DNA from: Pseudomonadota bacterium
Lineage (GTDB): Bacteria > Pseudomonadota > Alphaproteobacteria > Azospirillales > Azospirillaceae
Reading direction: 5' to 3'
Assembly: GCA_023411035.1 (NCBI GenBank)
Contig: JAEYPE010000257.1
Coordinates: forward strand, 1-28,741
Length of the DNA: 28,741 bases
In this document: in pieces, positions 1-7,287 of the stretch
How the letters are laid out: each line of letters starts with the position of its first letter
Numbering within the stretch: the first letter of the stretch is position 1
The notes under the pieces: model-generated
The model's database searches: none
Told to the model about the DNA's origin: nothing
Seen by the model: the letters and a program-made list of their open reading frames with translations, nothing else
Made by a program: the position numbers and the translations under genes

Positions 1-764
1 AGCTTGTAGCCCGTGCGGAAAATCCACCACACCACGGCGAGGCAGATCACCAGGAACAGGGCGGTCATGCCCAGGCTCATGGCCACCGGCACGTCGGCGG
101 TGCCGTAGAAGCTCCAACGGAAGCCGCTGACGAGGTAGTCGACCGGGTTGAACAGCGTGACCTTCTGCCTGAACGGCGGCAGCATGCTGATCGAATAGAA
201 GCTGCCGCCCAGGAAGGCCAGCGGCGTGATGATCAGGATCGGCACGATCTGGAGCTTCTCCCAGCCGTCCGCCCAGATGCCCAGGATGAAGCCCAGCAGG
301 CTGAAGGTGACGGAGGTCAGCACCAGGAAGGCCACCATCCAGAACGGGTGCTGGATCGAATAATCCACGAACAGCCGCGCCGTCAGCAGGATCAGCGCGC
401 CCAGGATGATCGACTTGGTGGCCGCCGCCCCGACATAGCCGACCACCGTCTCGAAGGCGGAGATCGGGGCCGACAGCACCTCGTAGATCGTGCCGGAATA
501 GCGCGGCATGTAGATGCCGAAGGAGGCGTTGGACACGCTTTCCGTCAGCACCGACATCATGACGAGGCCGGGCACCAGGAAGGCGCCGTAGGTCACCCCG
601 TCCACCGCCGTGAAGCGCCCGCCGATGGCCGCCCCGAAGACGATGAAATAGAGCGAGGTGGAGATGACCGGCGCCGCGATGCTCTGGAACAGCGTGCGCC
701 AGGTGCGGGCCAGCTCGAACAGGTAGATGGCCTTGACCGCATGAAGGTTGATGGGGGAGGTCAT
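1..764 (-). CDS. ABC-2 type transporter permease (3' end cut by window edge)
   Basis: The reverse strand encodes an open frame starting MTSPINLHAVKA and still open at the window edge after about 254 residues. The visible end reads GFRWSFYGTADVP, then a hydrophobic span, then FRTGYK. This is the usual C-terminus of ABC-2 permeases of the NodJ/YadH type (about 255-260 residues), so probably only a few residues are missing. It has several hydrophobic segments and would form the inner-membrane channel of an exporter. Its ATG overlaps the TGA of the upstream ATPase gene (ATGA, 761-764), so the two are translationally coupled and almost certainly form one transporter. The exported substrate cannot be told from sequence. 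Confidence 0.9.
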   Translation of the reverse strand, partial: MTSPINLHAVKAIYLFELARTWRTLFQSIAAPVISTSLYFIVFGAAIGGRFTAVDGVTYGAFLVPGLVMMSVLTESVSNASFGIYMPRYSGTIYEVLSAPISAFETVVGYVGAAATKSIILGALILLTARLFVDYSIQHPFWMVAFLVLTSVTFSLLGFILGIWADGWEKLQIVPILIITPLAFLGGSFYSISMLPPFRQKVTLFNPVDYLVSGFRWSFYGTADVPVAMSLGMTALFLVICLAVVWWIFRTGYK

Positions 765-1687
765 GCCCGCTCCTTCACAAGGCTGACGAAGATCTCCTCG
801 AGGGAGCTTTCCTCGGTGTGCAGGTTCGTGAAATCGATGCCGTGGTCGCCCAGCTTGCGCAGAAGCCCGGCGATGCCGGTGTGCTCCTCCTGCGTGTCGA
901 AGCTGTAGACCAGCTCCCGCCCGTCGCCGGACAGGGTCAGGGGATAGCCGGCCAGCTCCGCCGGGATGATCTCCAGCGGGTTCTGGAGTTGCAGGGTCAG
1001 CAGCCGCTTGCCCAGCTTGCGCATCAGCGCAGCCTTGTCCTCCACCAGCACGATGCGGCCGTTGGAGATGACGCCGATGCTGTCGGCCATCTCCTCCGCC
1101 TCCTCGATGTAATGGGTGGTCAGGATGATGGTCACGCCGCTGTCGCGCAGGCGCCCGATCATCTCCCACATGCCGCGGCGCAGTTCCACGTCCACCCCGG
1201 CGGTCGGCTCGTCCAGGAAGAGGATGCGCGGCTCGTGCGACAGGGCCTTGGCGATCATGACGCGGCGCTTCATGCCGCCCGACAGCGCCATGACCTTGCT
1301 GTCCTTCTTGTTCCAGAGGGACAGGTCCTTCAGCACCTTTTCGATGTGGGCGGGATCGGGCGGCTTGCCGAACAGCCCGCGGCTGAAGCTGACGGTCGCC
1401 CAGACGCTTTCGAACGCCTCGGTCGTCAGTTCCTGCGGGACGAGGCCGATCAGCGACCGCGCGGCGCGCCAGTCGCGCACGATGTCGTGCCCGTCCACCG
1501 TCACGCTGCCGCCGGTGGCCCGGACGATGCCGCAGATGATGCTGATGAGGGTGGTCTTGCCCGCCCCGTTCGGTCCCAGCAGAGCGAAGATCTCGCCGCG
1601 GCGGATGTCGAGATCGACCCCTTTCAGCGCCTGGAAGCCGGTGGCGTAGGTCTTTTCCAGCCCGCGCACCTGAATGATCGGCTGCAT
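761..1687 (-). CDS. ABC transporter ATP-binding protein (exporter type)
   Basis: A 308-residue nucleotide-binding protein that would drive export through the adjacent permease. All ABC motifs are present in order: Walker A GPNGAGKTT at residues 38-46, a Q-loop (LVPQE), the signature LSGGMKRR, Walker B ILFLDEPTAGVD and an H-loop (TTHYIEEAEE). A C-terminal extension of about 80 residues is typical of DrrA/NodI/CcmA-like exporter ATPases. I chose the ATG at 1687 because GGGGAG lies just upstream and the ABC domain begins directly after it. The frame stays open to 1780, but that extension has no domain content and no ribosome site. It overlaps the permease start by 4 bp. Substrate unknown. Confidence 0.93.
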   Translation of the reverse strand: MQPIIQVRGLEKTYATGFQALKGVDLDIRRGEIFALLGPNGAGKTTLISIICGIVRATGGSVTVDGHDIVRDWRAARSLIGLVPQELTTEAFESVWATVSFSRGLFGKPPDPAHIEKVLKDLSLWNKKDSKVMALSGGMKRRVMIAKALSHEPRILFLDEPTAGVDVELRRGMWEMIGRLRDSGVTIILTTHYIEEAEEMADSIGVISNGRIVLVEDKAALMRKLGKRLLTLQLQNPLEIIPAELAGYPLTLSGDGRELVYSFDTQEEHTGIAGLLRKLGDHGIDFTNLHTEESSLEEIFVSLVKERA

Positions 1688-1912
1688 GTCTCCCCTCTGC
1701 CTGTCGGTCGGCCCGTTCCGGGCGGGCGTCACCTTAACGGCGGTACGGCCCGCGGTCACCGGGCATTCGGCGTGGAGCAACCATTCCGGATAAGGTCCGC
1801 CTGATTTCGGGCTCCCGATTGGGGAATGGAAAGTCCGCTCACAAATGATCGCGGGACATAGGCCCCCACAATCCCCATGTCATGTAAAAAGCACTGAAGA
1901 GGACGAGCGCTC
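1688..1912. promoter_or_regulatory. Divergent intergenic region, ABC exporter / HD gene
   Basis: These 225 bases separate the divergently read ABC exporter operon and the HD-domain gene, so both promoters should lie here. Ribosome-binding sites are visible at each end (GGGGAG for the ATPase; AGAGGA at 1898-1903 for the HD gene). I see no convincing -35/-10 pair or operator. Confidence 0.4.
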
Positions 1913-2596
1913 ATGCCAAAAGATGTTGTGCTCGGCGATGTCGCCGTTTGGGAAAACTCCATCACCACATGGCTGCGTTCCAACGCGGCGGAGGACCCAG
2001 CGCACGATGTCGACCATCTTCTTCGTGTCTGGCGCACCGCCAAGGCTCTGGCCGCGGCGGAGGCCGAACGGGACGGCGGGCCGCCGCCCGACATGCTGGT
2101 CGTGCTGGCCGCCGCCCTGCTGCACGACATCGTGAACGTGCCCAAGGACCATCCGGACCGCAGCCGCGCCTCCCGTCTGTCGGCGGACCGGGCGGAGGAA
2201 ATCCTGCGCGGCATGGGCTTTCCGGAGGCGCTGATCCCCGCCACCCGCCACGCCATCGAGGCGCACAGCTATTCCGCCGGCATCCAGCCGCTGACCATGG
2301 AGGCGAAGCTGGTCCAGGACGCCGACCGCCTGGAAAGCCTGGGGGCCATCGGCATCGCGCGCTGCTTCGCCACCTCCGGCCTGATGAAGCGGGCGCTGTT
2401 CCATGGCGAGGACCCGCTGGCCGAAGGGCGTCCGCTGGACGACCTGCAATACGCGCTGGACCATTTCAAGGCGAAGCTGCTGCTGCTCCCCAACACCATG
2501 CAGACCCCGGCGGGGCGGGAACGGGCGCGGGAGAGGGCTGACTTTCTGCTGTCCTTCCAGGTGCAGCTTCTCGCGGAGATTGATGGAAGCGCATAA
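1913..2596 (+). CDS. HD-domain metal-dependent phosphohydrolase (YedJ-like)
   Basis: A 227-residue cytoplasmic protein of the HD superfamily. The metal-binding motif is spread over H31/H35 (HDVDHLLRV), H71-D72 (LLHDIVN), a histidine pair around 113-118 (RHAIEAHSY) and D136/D138 (QDADRLE). The AHSY...QDADRLE arrangement and the length fit the YedJ-like group of predicted phosphohydrolases; their physiological substrate is not firmly established. The ATG at 1913 is preceded by AGAGGA at a good distance. It is transcribed divergently from the ABC exporter. A glycosyltransferase remnant follows in the same frame directly after its TAA. Confidence 0.88.
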   Translation: MPKDVVLGDVAVWENSITTWLRSNAAEDPAHDVDHLLRVWRTAKALAAAEAERDGGPPPDMLVVLAAALLHDIVNVPKDHPDRSRASRLSADRAEEILRGMGFPEALIPATRHAIEAHSYSAGIQPLTMEAKLVQDADRLESLGAIGIARCFATSGLMKRALFHGEDPLAEGRPLDDLQYALDHFKAKLLLLPNTMQTPAGRERARERADFLLSFQVQLLAEIDGSA

Positions 2597-2872
2597 TTCA
2601 ATGCTTCAAACCGGCCATCCAAGTCCGCCGATCCCGTTGTTCAGCCGCCGGAACTGGAGAGCGGCTACGCGGAGGCGGTGGCGCGGATGCTCCATTGGGC
2701 CAACGACCGCGGCGAACTCAGGAACCTGCGGGCCGGACTGCGCGCGGACCGCGACGGCAGCCCGCTGTTCGACATGAACGCCTACACGCGCTCGCTGGAA
2801 CGGGCGCTTCTGACGATGCTGGAGCGGCAGCGCCACGGCAAGTCCCCGGCGACCTTCACGGTTGCCGAATAG
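2597..2872 (+). pseudogene. C-terminal remnant of a GT41 (SPINDLY/OGT-like) glycosyltransferase
   Basis: The frame after the HD gene stop stays open to the TAA at 2870-2872. It encodes a segment including ELESGYAEAVARML, LRNLRAGLRADRDGSPLFD and AYTRSLERALLTML. This resembles the extreme C-terminal helices of bacterial TPR-linked O-GlcNAc-transferase-like enzymes, where a YxxLAxxLA helix, an LRxxLxxNR stretch, PLFD and a final LExxY helix follow one another. The TPRs and the catalytic Rossmann domains are missing. A GTG at 2678, preceded by GGAG at about 2671-2674, could still start a 64-residue product, so a small expressed protein is possible. The family match is from memory of the motif pattern, hence moderate confidence. 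Confidence 0.5.
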
Positions 2873-2901
2873 AACGATCCCGTTCCGGATGGCCGAAAAG
2901 G

Positions 2902-2936
2902 AAAAAGGACCGCTCCGGGGGAGTCGGTCCTTTTTT
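2902..2936. terminator. Bidirectional intrinsic terminator
   Basis: A perfect 11-bp stem: AAAAAGGACCG (2902-2912) pairs with CGGTCCTTTTT (2925-2935). A 12-base loop, which can itself form CTCC/GGAG pairs, lies between. The A-tract on one side and T-tract on the other let it end transcription from the left (HD gene/remnant) and from the right (the minus-strand small gene). Confidence 0.9.
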
Positions 2937-2990
2937 CTGGCCCGGATGGGCGGGGCGCCGTGTCGAGGGGCCGGGTGGCCCTGACGCGGG

Positions 2991-3185
2991 TCATTCGCGC
3001 ATCAGCGTCGGCAGGTCGAGCGTCGAGGTGCTGGCCGGCGGGGTATAGGTGCCGGACGACACGATCTGGTATACGATATACAGTGGAGTGGCCGAGAACC
3101 AGGCGCTGGCGAATTCCACAACATCCTTGGCGATCTGCGACAGATGGCCGTCATGGTGGCTGTGATGGGCGGAAGCGTAGGCCAT
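2991..3185 (-). CDS. Small His-rich single-span protein, unknown function
   Basis: A 64-residue protein I do not recognise. The N-terminus is histidine-rich (five His within residues 7-14, AHHSHHDGH), followed by a short amphipathic stretch and one hydrophobic segment around residues 27-48 (FASAWFSATPLYIVYQIVSSG) that could span or lie along the membrane. The tail is Thr/Ser/Pro-rich. I chose the ATG at 3185 because AGGAGA sits 6 bases upstream; the frame extends to 3248 without a ribosome site there. The gene converges on the 2902-2936 terminator. An interrupted palindrome of GntR type lies just upstream (3223-3239). Metal binding by the His cluster is speculation. Confidence 0.65.
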   Translation of the reverse strand: MAYASAHHSHHDGHLSQIAKDVVEFASAWFSATPLYIVYQIVSSGTYTPPASTSTLDLPTLMRE

Positions 3186-3222
3186 GATGTGTCTCCTCAT
3201 TGCTGATGGAGAGAGTATGTAG

Positions 3223-3239
3223 TGGTATACCCGATACCA
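3223..3239. promoter_or_regulatory. GntR-like operator TGGTAT-N5-ATACCA
   Basis: A perfect interrupted palindrome, TGGTAT (3223-3228) and ATACCA (3234-3239), lies 38 bases upstream of the small His-rich gene start, a suitable place for an operator. It contains GTATAC, which fits the general GntR-family core GTM-N(0-1)-KAC. It resembles the candidate operator upstream of the TRAP operon at 8332-8349. That it is bound by a GntR protein is inferred. Confidence 0.45.
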
Positions 3240-3374
3240 GAAGCGCAAAGCCAGCAGAGCAGCAAGACTGAAAAATTACAGCAACATCAAGAGTTTATGA
3301 CTGCAACAGTCAGCATTGCTGATCAATCGGCGGGCGCTCCAGCAGGATGCCTCTTCTCATGATTGCGTGTGCGT

Positions 3375-3393
3375 TCGCGTATGAATCGCGTAT
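3375..3393. repeat. Direct repeat TCGCGTAT, 11-bp period
   Basis: TCGCGTAT occurs at 3375-3382 and again at 3386-3393, one helical turn apart and 43 bases before the start of the XRE-type regulator. Two half-sites on the same DNA face suggest a regulatory site, possibly for autoregulation. It is too short to be certain. Confidence 0.35.
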
Positions 3394-3435
3394 TCTCCCC
3401 ATCATTACCCCAGGTGATAATCTGGAGAGCCGTCC

Positions 3436-4044
3436 GTGCCGATGTATGAATGGCCGCAGATCGTCCGCGCCTTGAGAAGCCTGCACGGGCTGACCTCCGC
3501 GCAGTTCGCCGTCATGCTGGACACCACCGAAGAGACCGTCACCCGCTGGGAAGCCGGCGTCGCCCTACCCGGTCCGCGGGAACAGGCGTTGCTGCGCGAT
3601 GTGCTGACCGGCCATTTCCGGCACCACCCCACCTTTCTCGGCCTGAAGGCGATGGTGCGGAACATGGGGGAGAAATGCACCCTCTATACCCCCGGCCTGA
3701 TCGCGCAGGCCGTGTCGCCGCCGCTGGCGCGCTGGATCGAGGAGCACCGCTTCGACATCGTCGGTTCCTCTCTCCTGCCCCGCATCGACGGGCTGACCGC
3801 GGAGATGATGGAGCGCTACGCCCTGCCCATGCTGGAGGGAACGAACGACGTCCTGTCGGTCACCTACAACGACCGGGCCGTGGCCTTCCGCAACGCCGTC
3901 ATCAACCGGCGGCTGAGCGTCGTGCCGGTGGACGGCGTGCGCGTCCTGGTGCTGGTGGACCGTGTGCTCTATCTGGATGACGGGCGTGACATGCCGGAGT
4001 TGAACCTCCACGTGCTGACCGCCGACGATCTGATGGACGGCTGA
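3436..4044 (+). CDS. XRE-family helix-turn-helix regulator with unassigned C-terminal domain
   Basis: A 202-residue protein. Residues about 5-58 form an XRE/Cro-type DNA-binding domain; LTSAQFAVMLDTTEETVTRWE has the spacing of the two core helices followed by the typical W-E-G turn. The remaining 140 residues have no family I can name. They contain NDVLSVTYNDRAVAFRNAVINRRLSVVPVDGVRVLVLVDRVLYLDDG, broken here only by description: an alternating beta-rich segment around residues 130-185 that could be a PAS-like or ligand-sensing fold. The GTG at 3436 has GGAG (3424-3427) 8 bases upstream; an ATG two codons later is too far from it. It stands alone between intergenic regions, so its target is unknown. 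Confidence 0.75.
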   Translation: MPMYEWPQIVRALRSLHGLTSAQFAVMLDTTEETVTRWEAGVALPGPREQALLRDVLTGHFRHHPTFLGLKAMVRNMGEKCTLYTPGLIAQAVSPPLARWIEEHRFDIVGSSLLPRIDGLTAEMMERYALPMLEGTNDVLSVTYNDRAVAFRNAVINRRLSVVPVDGVRVLVLVDRVLYLDDGRDMPELNLHVLTADDLMDG

Positions 4045-4136
4045 CCGGTCTTTCCAAGGGTCCGGCCCAAAGGTCCGGCTTGCCTTCGGCGGCGTTGTCT
4101 GCTCCATGGAGGCCGGTACGGAGGGGAGCCAGAACC

Positions 4137-5177
4137 TTGAGCACAGGACTGATCGCACTGCTGGACGACGTGGCCGGGCTGGCGAAGGTCGCCGCCGCCT
4201 CGCTGGACGATGCCGCGGGACAGGCGGCACGGGCGGGGGCCAAGGCCGCCGGGGTGGTGGTGGACGACGCCGCGGTGACGCCGCGTTATGTGGTCGGCTT
4301 CACCGCCGACCGCGAACTGCCGATCATCGGCAAGATCGCGCTGGGCTCGCTGAAGAACAAGCTGGTGTTCCTGCTGCCGGCGGCGCTGGCGCTCAGCCTT
4401 GTGGCGCCCTGGGCGATCACGCCGCTGCTGATGCTGGGCGGCGGCTTCCTCTGCTACGAGGGGGCGGAGAAGGTGTGGGAGGCGCTCCGGCCCCACGCCG
4501 GGCATCACGGCGACGGCGGAGCGGAAGCCGTGGGGCAGGATGCCGCCCAGTTCGAGCGGGAGAAGGTCAACAGCGCCATCAAGACGGACCTGATCCTGTC
4601 GGCGGAGATCATGGCCATCGTCCTGTCCACGGTCGCCGCCGAAACCTCCTCTTTCTGGATGCAGGCCGCCGTTCTCGCGGTCGTCGGGGCGGGCATCACC
4701 GGTCTGGTCTATGGCGCGGTGGCGCTGATCGTGAAGGCGGATGACGTGGGGCTGTCGCTGGCGCAGAACGGGCGTCCGGCGGCGAGTCTTCTTGGGCTGC
4801 GCAGGCTGCCTCCAGGTGCGCCGGGCGGGGCCGACCGGGCGCTCGCCCCGGTGACGCAGGCGATCGGGCGCGGGCTGGTCAAGGGGATGCCGGTCTTCCT
4901 GAAGCTGCTGGCCCTGGTGGGCACCGCCGCGATGCTGTGGGTCGGCGGGGGCATCGTCGTCCATGGGCTGGAAGGCTTCGGCCTGACGGCGGTCGGGCAC
5001 GCGATCCATGGGGCCGCCGTGGCGGCGGGACAGGCGGTTCCGGCGGCGCAGGCCACGGTGGAATGGCTGGTCGGGGCGGCGGGATCGGGCCTGTTCGGGC
5101 TGTTGCTGGGCGCCCTGCTGATCCCGCTGGTTCACATGGTGATCGAGCCGGTCTGGGGCATGGCGACCGGAAAATAA
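4137..5177 (+). CDS. DUF808 / YedI-like integral membrane protein
   Basis: A 346-residue inner-membrane protein of the DUF808 (YedI) family. Family features in order: GLIALLDDVA at the N-terminus; VVDDAAVTPRYVVGF and RELPIIGKIALGSLKNK; two hydrophobic spans with PWAITPLLMLGGGFLCYEGAEKV; the charged stretch FEREKVNSAIKTDLILSAEI; and late spans with VGGGIVVHG and HMVIEPV. E. coli YedI has the same block order. Function is not known. I chose TTG at 4137: it gives the family N-terminus and has GAGGGGAG (4121-4128) 8 bases upstream. The longer frame from 4080 lacks a ribosome site. The loop around residues 120-140 is His/Gly-rich. Confidence 0.9.
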   Translation: MSTGLIALLDDVAGLAKVAAASLDDAAGQAARAGAKAAGVVVDDAAVTPRYVVGFTADRELPIIGKIALGSLKNKLVFLLPAALALSLVAPWAITPLLMLGGGFLCYEGAEKVWEALRPHAGHHGDGGAEAVGQDAAQFEREKVNSAIKTDLILSAEIMAIVLSTVAAETSSFWMQAAVLAVVGAGITGLVYGAVALIVKADDVGLSLAQNGRPAASLLGLRRLPPGAPGGADRALAPVTQAIGRGLVKGMPVFLKLLALVGTAAMLWVGGGIVVHGLEGFGLTAVGHAIHGAAVAAGQAVPAAQATVEWLVGAAGSGLFGLLLGALLIPLVHMVIEPVWGMATGK

Positions 5178-5204
5178 TGCGGTCGGAAAACGATGCGGAA
5201 GGGC

Positions 5205-5229
5205 GGGGCGGCCCTGCCCGGTCCGCCCC
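5205..5229 (+). terminator. Possible terminator hairpin after the DUF808 gene
   Basis: GGGGCGG (5205-5211) can pair with CCGCCCC (5223-5229) across an 11-base loop, 28 bases after the DUF808 stop. Only two T residues follow, so it may be a weak or Rho-assisted end, or just GC-rich sequence. Confidence 0.3.
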
Positions 5230-5390
5230 TTGATGTCGCCCTTTGAACGCGGCCCTGCCCCGTTTCCACAATGACATGGACGCTCCATGGACGGGACTTG
5301 GTGTGCCCGGACCGGCCGTGGGTCCGCCGAGAGATCGGAGCGTCGTATATTAGTGTATCAGCACTTTACTCAGAGGCAAGCCCCCTTCCC

Positions 5391-6668
5391 TCACATCAGC
5401 ATGTTCGGCAGGAACAGCACCAGCCCCGGCCACAGCGTCAGCACGGCGACGAGCAGGACGATGGTGCCGACGAAGGGCAGCGATTCGACCACATATTCCT
5501 CAACCGGGCAGTCCAGCAGGCTGCACACCGTGTACATGGCGACCCCCACCGGCGGCGTCATGGAACCCAGCGTGACGATGGTCATCATCAGGATGCCGAA
5601 ATGCACCGGATCGACGCCCAGCGGCGTCACGATGGGCAGGAAGATCGGCGTCAGCAGCAGCACCAGCACCGTGCTTTCCACGAACAGCCCGGCGATGAAC
5701 AGGAAGATCAGGATCAGTGCCACCACCAGCAGCGGGTTGGTGGTGAGCTGGGTCATCGCCTCCGCGATGGTCTGGGGCGCCTGTTCGAAGATGATGGCGT
5801 AGCCGACCATGCCCGAGAACAGGATGATGAGCATGATCAGGCCGGTGTCCACCACCGCTTCCTGAAGCGCCTCGGCCACGCCGGCCCAGGTCAGTTCACG
5901 GTGCAGCAGGAAGCCGACCACCGCGGCGTAGACGACGGCGAAGGCGCCGACCTCCGACGGGGTGAACAGGCCGCCGCGGATGGCGAACAGCAGGGCCACC
6001 GGGAACAGCAGCGCCCATTTCGCGTCGGCCACCGCCCGCCACACGGAGCGCAGGGTCGGGCGTTCCGCCATTTCCGGGCGATAGCCGCGGCGCCGCGCGA
6101 TCAGCCACACGGTCAGCATCAGCCCGGCCATCATCATGAAGCCCGGAATGACCCCGGCCAGAAACAGCCGCCCGATCGACACGTTACCGACGAAGCCGTA
6201 GAGGATCAGGCCCAGGCTTGGCGGAATGGTCGCGGTGATGAGCGAGCCGACCGCGATGGCGGCGGCGGTGAAGCCCTTCGAATAGCCGCGGGCGATCAGG
6301 CTGGGGCCGAGGATGCGCGCCTCCATCGCCGCGTCGGCCACCGCGGAGCCGGAGACGCCGCCCATCAGGGTGGACAGCACGATGCACACCTGCGCCAGCC
6401 CGCCGGACATCCAGGACACCAGCACGTTGGAGCAGTTGATCAGGCGGCTGGTGATGCCGGTGCGGTTCATCATGTGCCCGGCCAGCACGAAGAAGGGCAC
6501 GGCCAGCAGCGGGAAGCTCTGCGAGGCGGAGGCGACCTGCTGCACCCCGATGGACATCGGGATGATCTCGTTCGTGGCGAAGAAGGAGAAGCCGGCGATG
6601 CCGATGGCGAAGGCGATGGGCAGCCCGAACGCCATCAGCGCGAAGAAGGTGACGGCAAGCAGGGTCAT
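5391..6668 (-). CDS. dctM: TRAP transporter large permease (DctM)
   Basis: A 425-residue, very hydrophobic inner-membrane protein with about 12 spans, the usual size for the DctM subunit of tripartite ATP-independent periplasmic transporters. Family hallmarks include the early LMAFGLPIAFAIGIAG block, FPLLAVPFFVLAGHMMNRTG, GGVSGSAVADAAM, ATIPPSLGLILYG and the late PVGVAMYTVCSLLDCP. It would couple an ion gradient to uptake of a carboxylated substrate delivered by the periplasmic binding protein. Its ATG overlaps the dctQ TGA (ATGA, 6665-6668). It is the last gene of the dctP-dctQ-dctM operon. The gene name denotes the subunit, not proven C4-dicarboxylate specificity. Confidence 0.95.
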   Translation of the reverse strand: MTLLAVTFFALMAFGLPIAFAIGIAGFSFFATNEIIPMSIGVQQVASASQSFPLLAVPFFVLAGHMMNRTGITSRLINCSNVLVSWMSGGLAQVCIVLSTLMGGVSGSAVADAAMEARILGPSLIARGYSKGFTAAAIAVGSLITATIPPSLGLILYGFVGNVSIGRLFLAGVIPGFMMMAGLMLTVWLIARRRGYRPEMAERPTLRSVWRAVADAKWALLFPVALLFAIRGGLFTPSEVGAFAVVYAAVVGFLLHRELTWAGVAEALQEAVVDTGLIMLIILFSGMVGYAIIFEQAPQTIAEAMTQLTTNPLLVVALILIFLFIAGLFVESTVLVLLLTPIFLPIVTPLGVDPVHFGILMMTIVTLGSMTPPVGVAMYTVCSLLDCPVEEYVVESLPFVGTIVLLVAVLTLWPGLVLFLPNMLM

Positions 6669-7183
6669 GGCACGACCTCCTCGATGTCGCCGGATTTGGG
6701 GGCCGGCGCGAAGACCGGCTTGGGGTGGCGGCGCAACTCGCGCAGCGTGTCCAGGATCTGCGCGGTCAGCGTGATGGCCAGAAGCAGGCAGCCCACCGGC
6801 ACCGCCGCGGTCACGAAGGCGTAGCTGATGCCGCTGTCGCCGAACTGGCGCTCCAGGTTCAGCATGGTCAGCCGGTAGCCCATCACCGCCATGGTGACGA
6901 GGAAGGCCAGGACCAGCACGCCCAGCACGAGATCCAGCACGGCGCGGGTCGAGTCCGGAAGGCGCTTGACCAGATAGTCGATGCCGATGTGGGCGCGCTT
7001 GCGCAGCGCCATGTCGGCGCCGAGGAAGGCGACCCAGACGAACAGAAGCTGCGCCACGTCCACCGACCAGACCAGGGGATGGCCGAACCAGCGCATGACG
7101 CCGGCGGCGAAGACGAGCAGCACGATGGCAGCGAGGAGAAGCATCGCCAGGAACGCTTCCCCTTTTTGGAACCAGGACGACAT
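6665..7183 (-). CDS. dctQ: TRAP transporter small permease (DctQ)
   Basis: A 172-residue inner-membrane protein with four hydrophobic spans: residues about 10-32, 40-60, 82-108 and 122-145. This is the topology of the DctQ small subunit. Family-typical stretches are VDVAQLLFVWVAFLGADMALRK and HIGIDYLVKRLP between spans 2 and 3. It pairs with DctM to form the membrane part of the transporter. It overlaps dctM by 4 bp and lies 104 bases downstream of dctP; that gap holds a strong hairpin (7224-7248). Confidence 0.93.
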   Translation of the reverse strand: MSSWFQKGEAFLAMLLLAAIVLLVFAAGVMRWFGHPLVWSVDVAQLLFVWVAFLGADMALRKRAHIGIDYLVKRLPDSTRAVLDLVLGVLVLAFLVTMAVMGYRLTMLNLERQFGDSGISYAFVTAAVPVGCLLLAITLTAQILDTLRELRRHPKPVFAPAPKSGDIEEVVP

Positions 7184-7223
7184 GGTGGCAGTCCCTCGAT
7201 GGCGGGCGAAAGTGGCGGCAGTC

Positions 7224-7248
7224 CCCTCCCCTGCGAAGCGGGGGAGGG
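7224..7248. repeat. GC-rich intergenic hairpin between dctP and dctQ
   Basis: CCCTCCCCTGC (7224-7234) pairs over 11 positions (one G-T) with GCGGGGGAGGG (7238-7248) around a GAA loop; the tail continues TTAGGGTGGGGG. Its form resembles the mobile GC-rich intergenic repeats I associate with Azospirillum-type genomes, though I could not check copy number. Being inside the operon after dctP, it could stabilise the 3' end of the binding-protein message or reduce read-through into dctQM. Confidence 0.6.
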
Positions 7249-7287
7249 TTAGGGTGGGGGCAAAGTCAGCGCCGCCCGAACGCCGCG

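Noticed and set aside
3066..3082. GTATACGATATAC inside the small His-rich gene as another GntR operator
   Set aside because: Within coding sequence and not a symmetric site; probably codon coincidence.
5271..6824. Plus-strand frame across dctM
   Set aside because: His/Gln/Asp-rich shadow opposite a well-defined TRAP permease.
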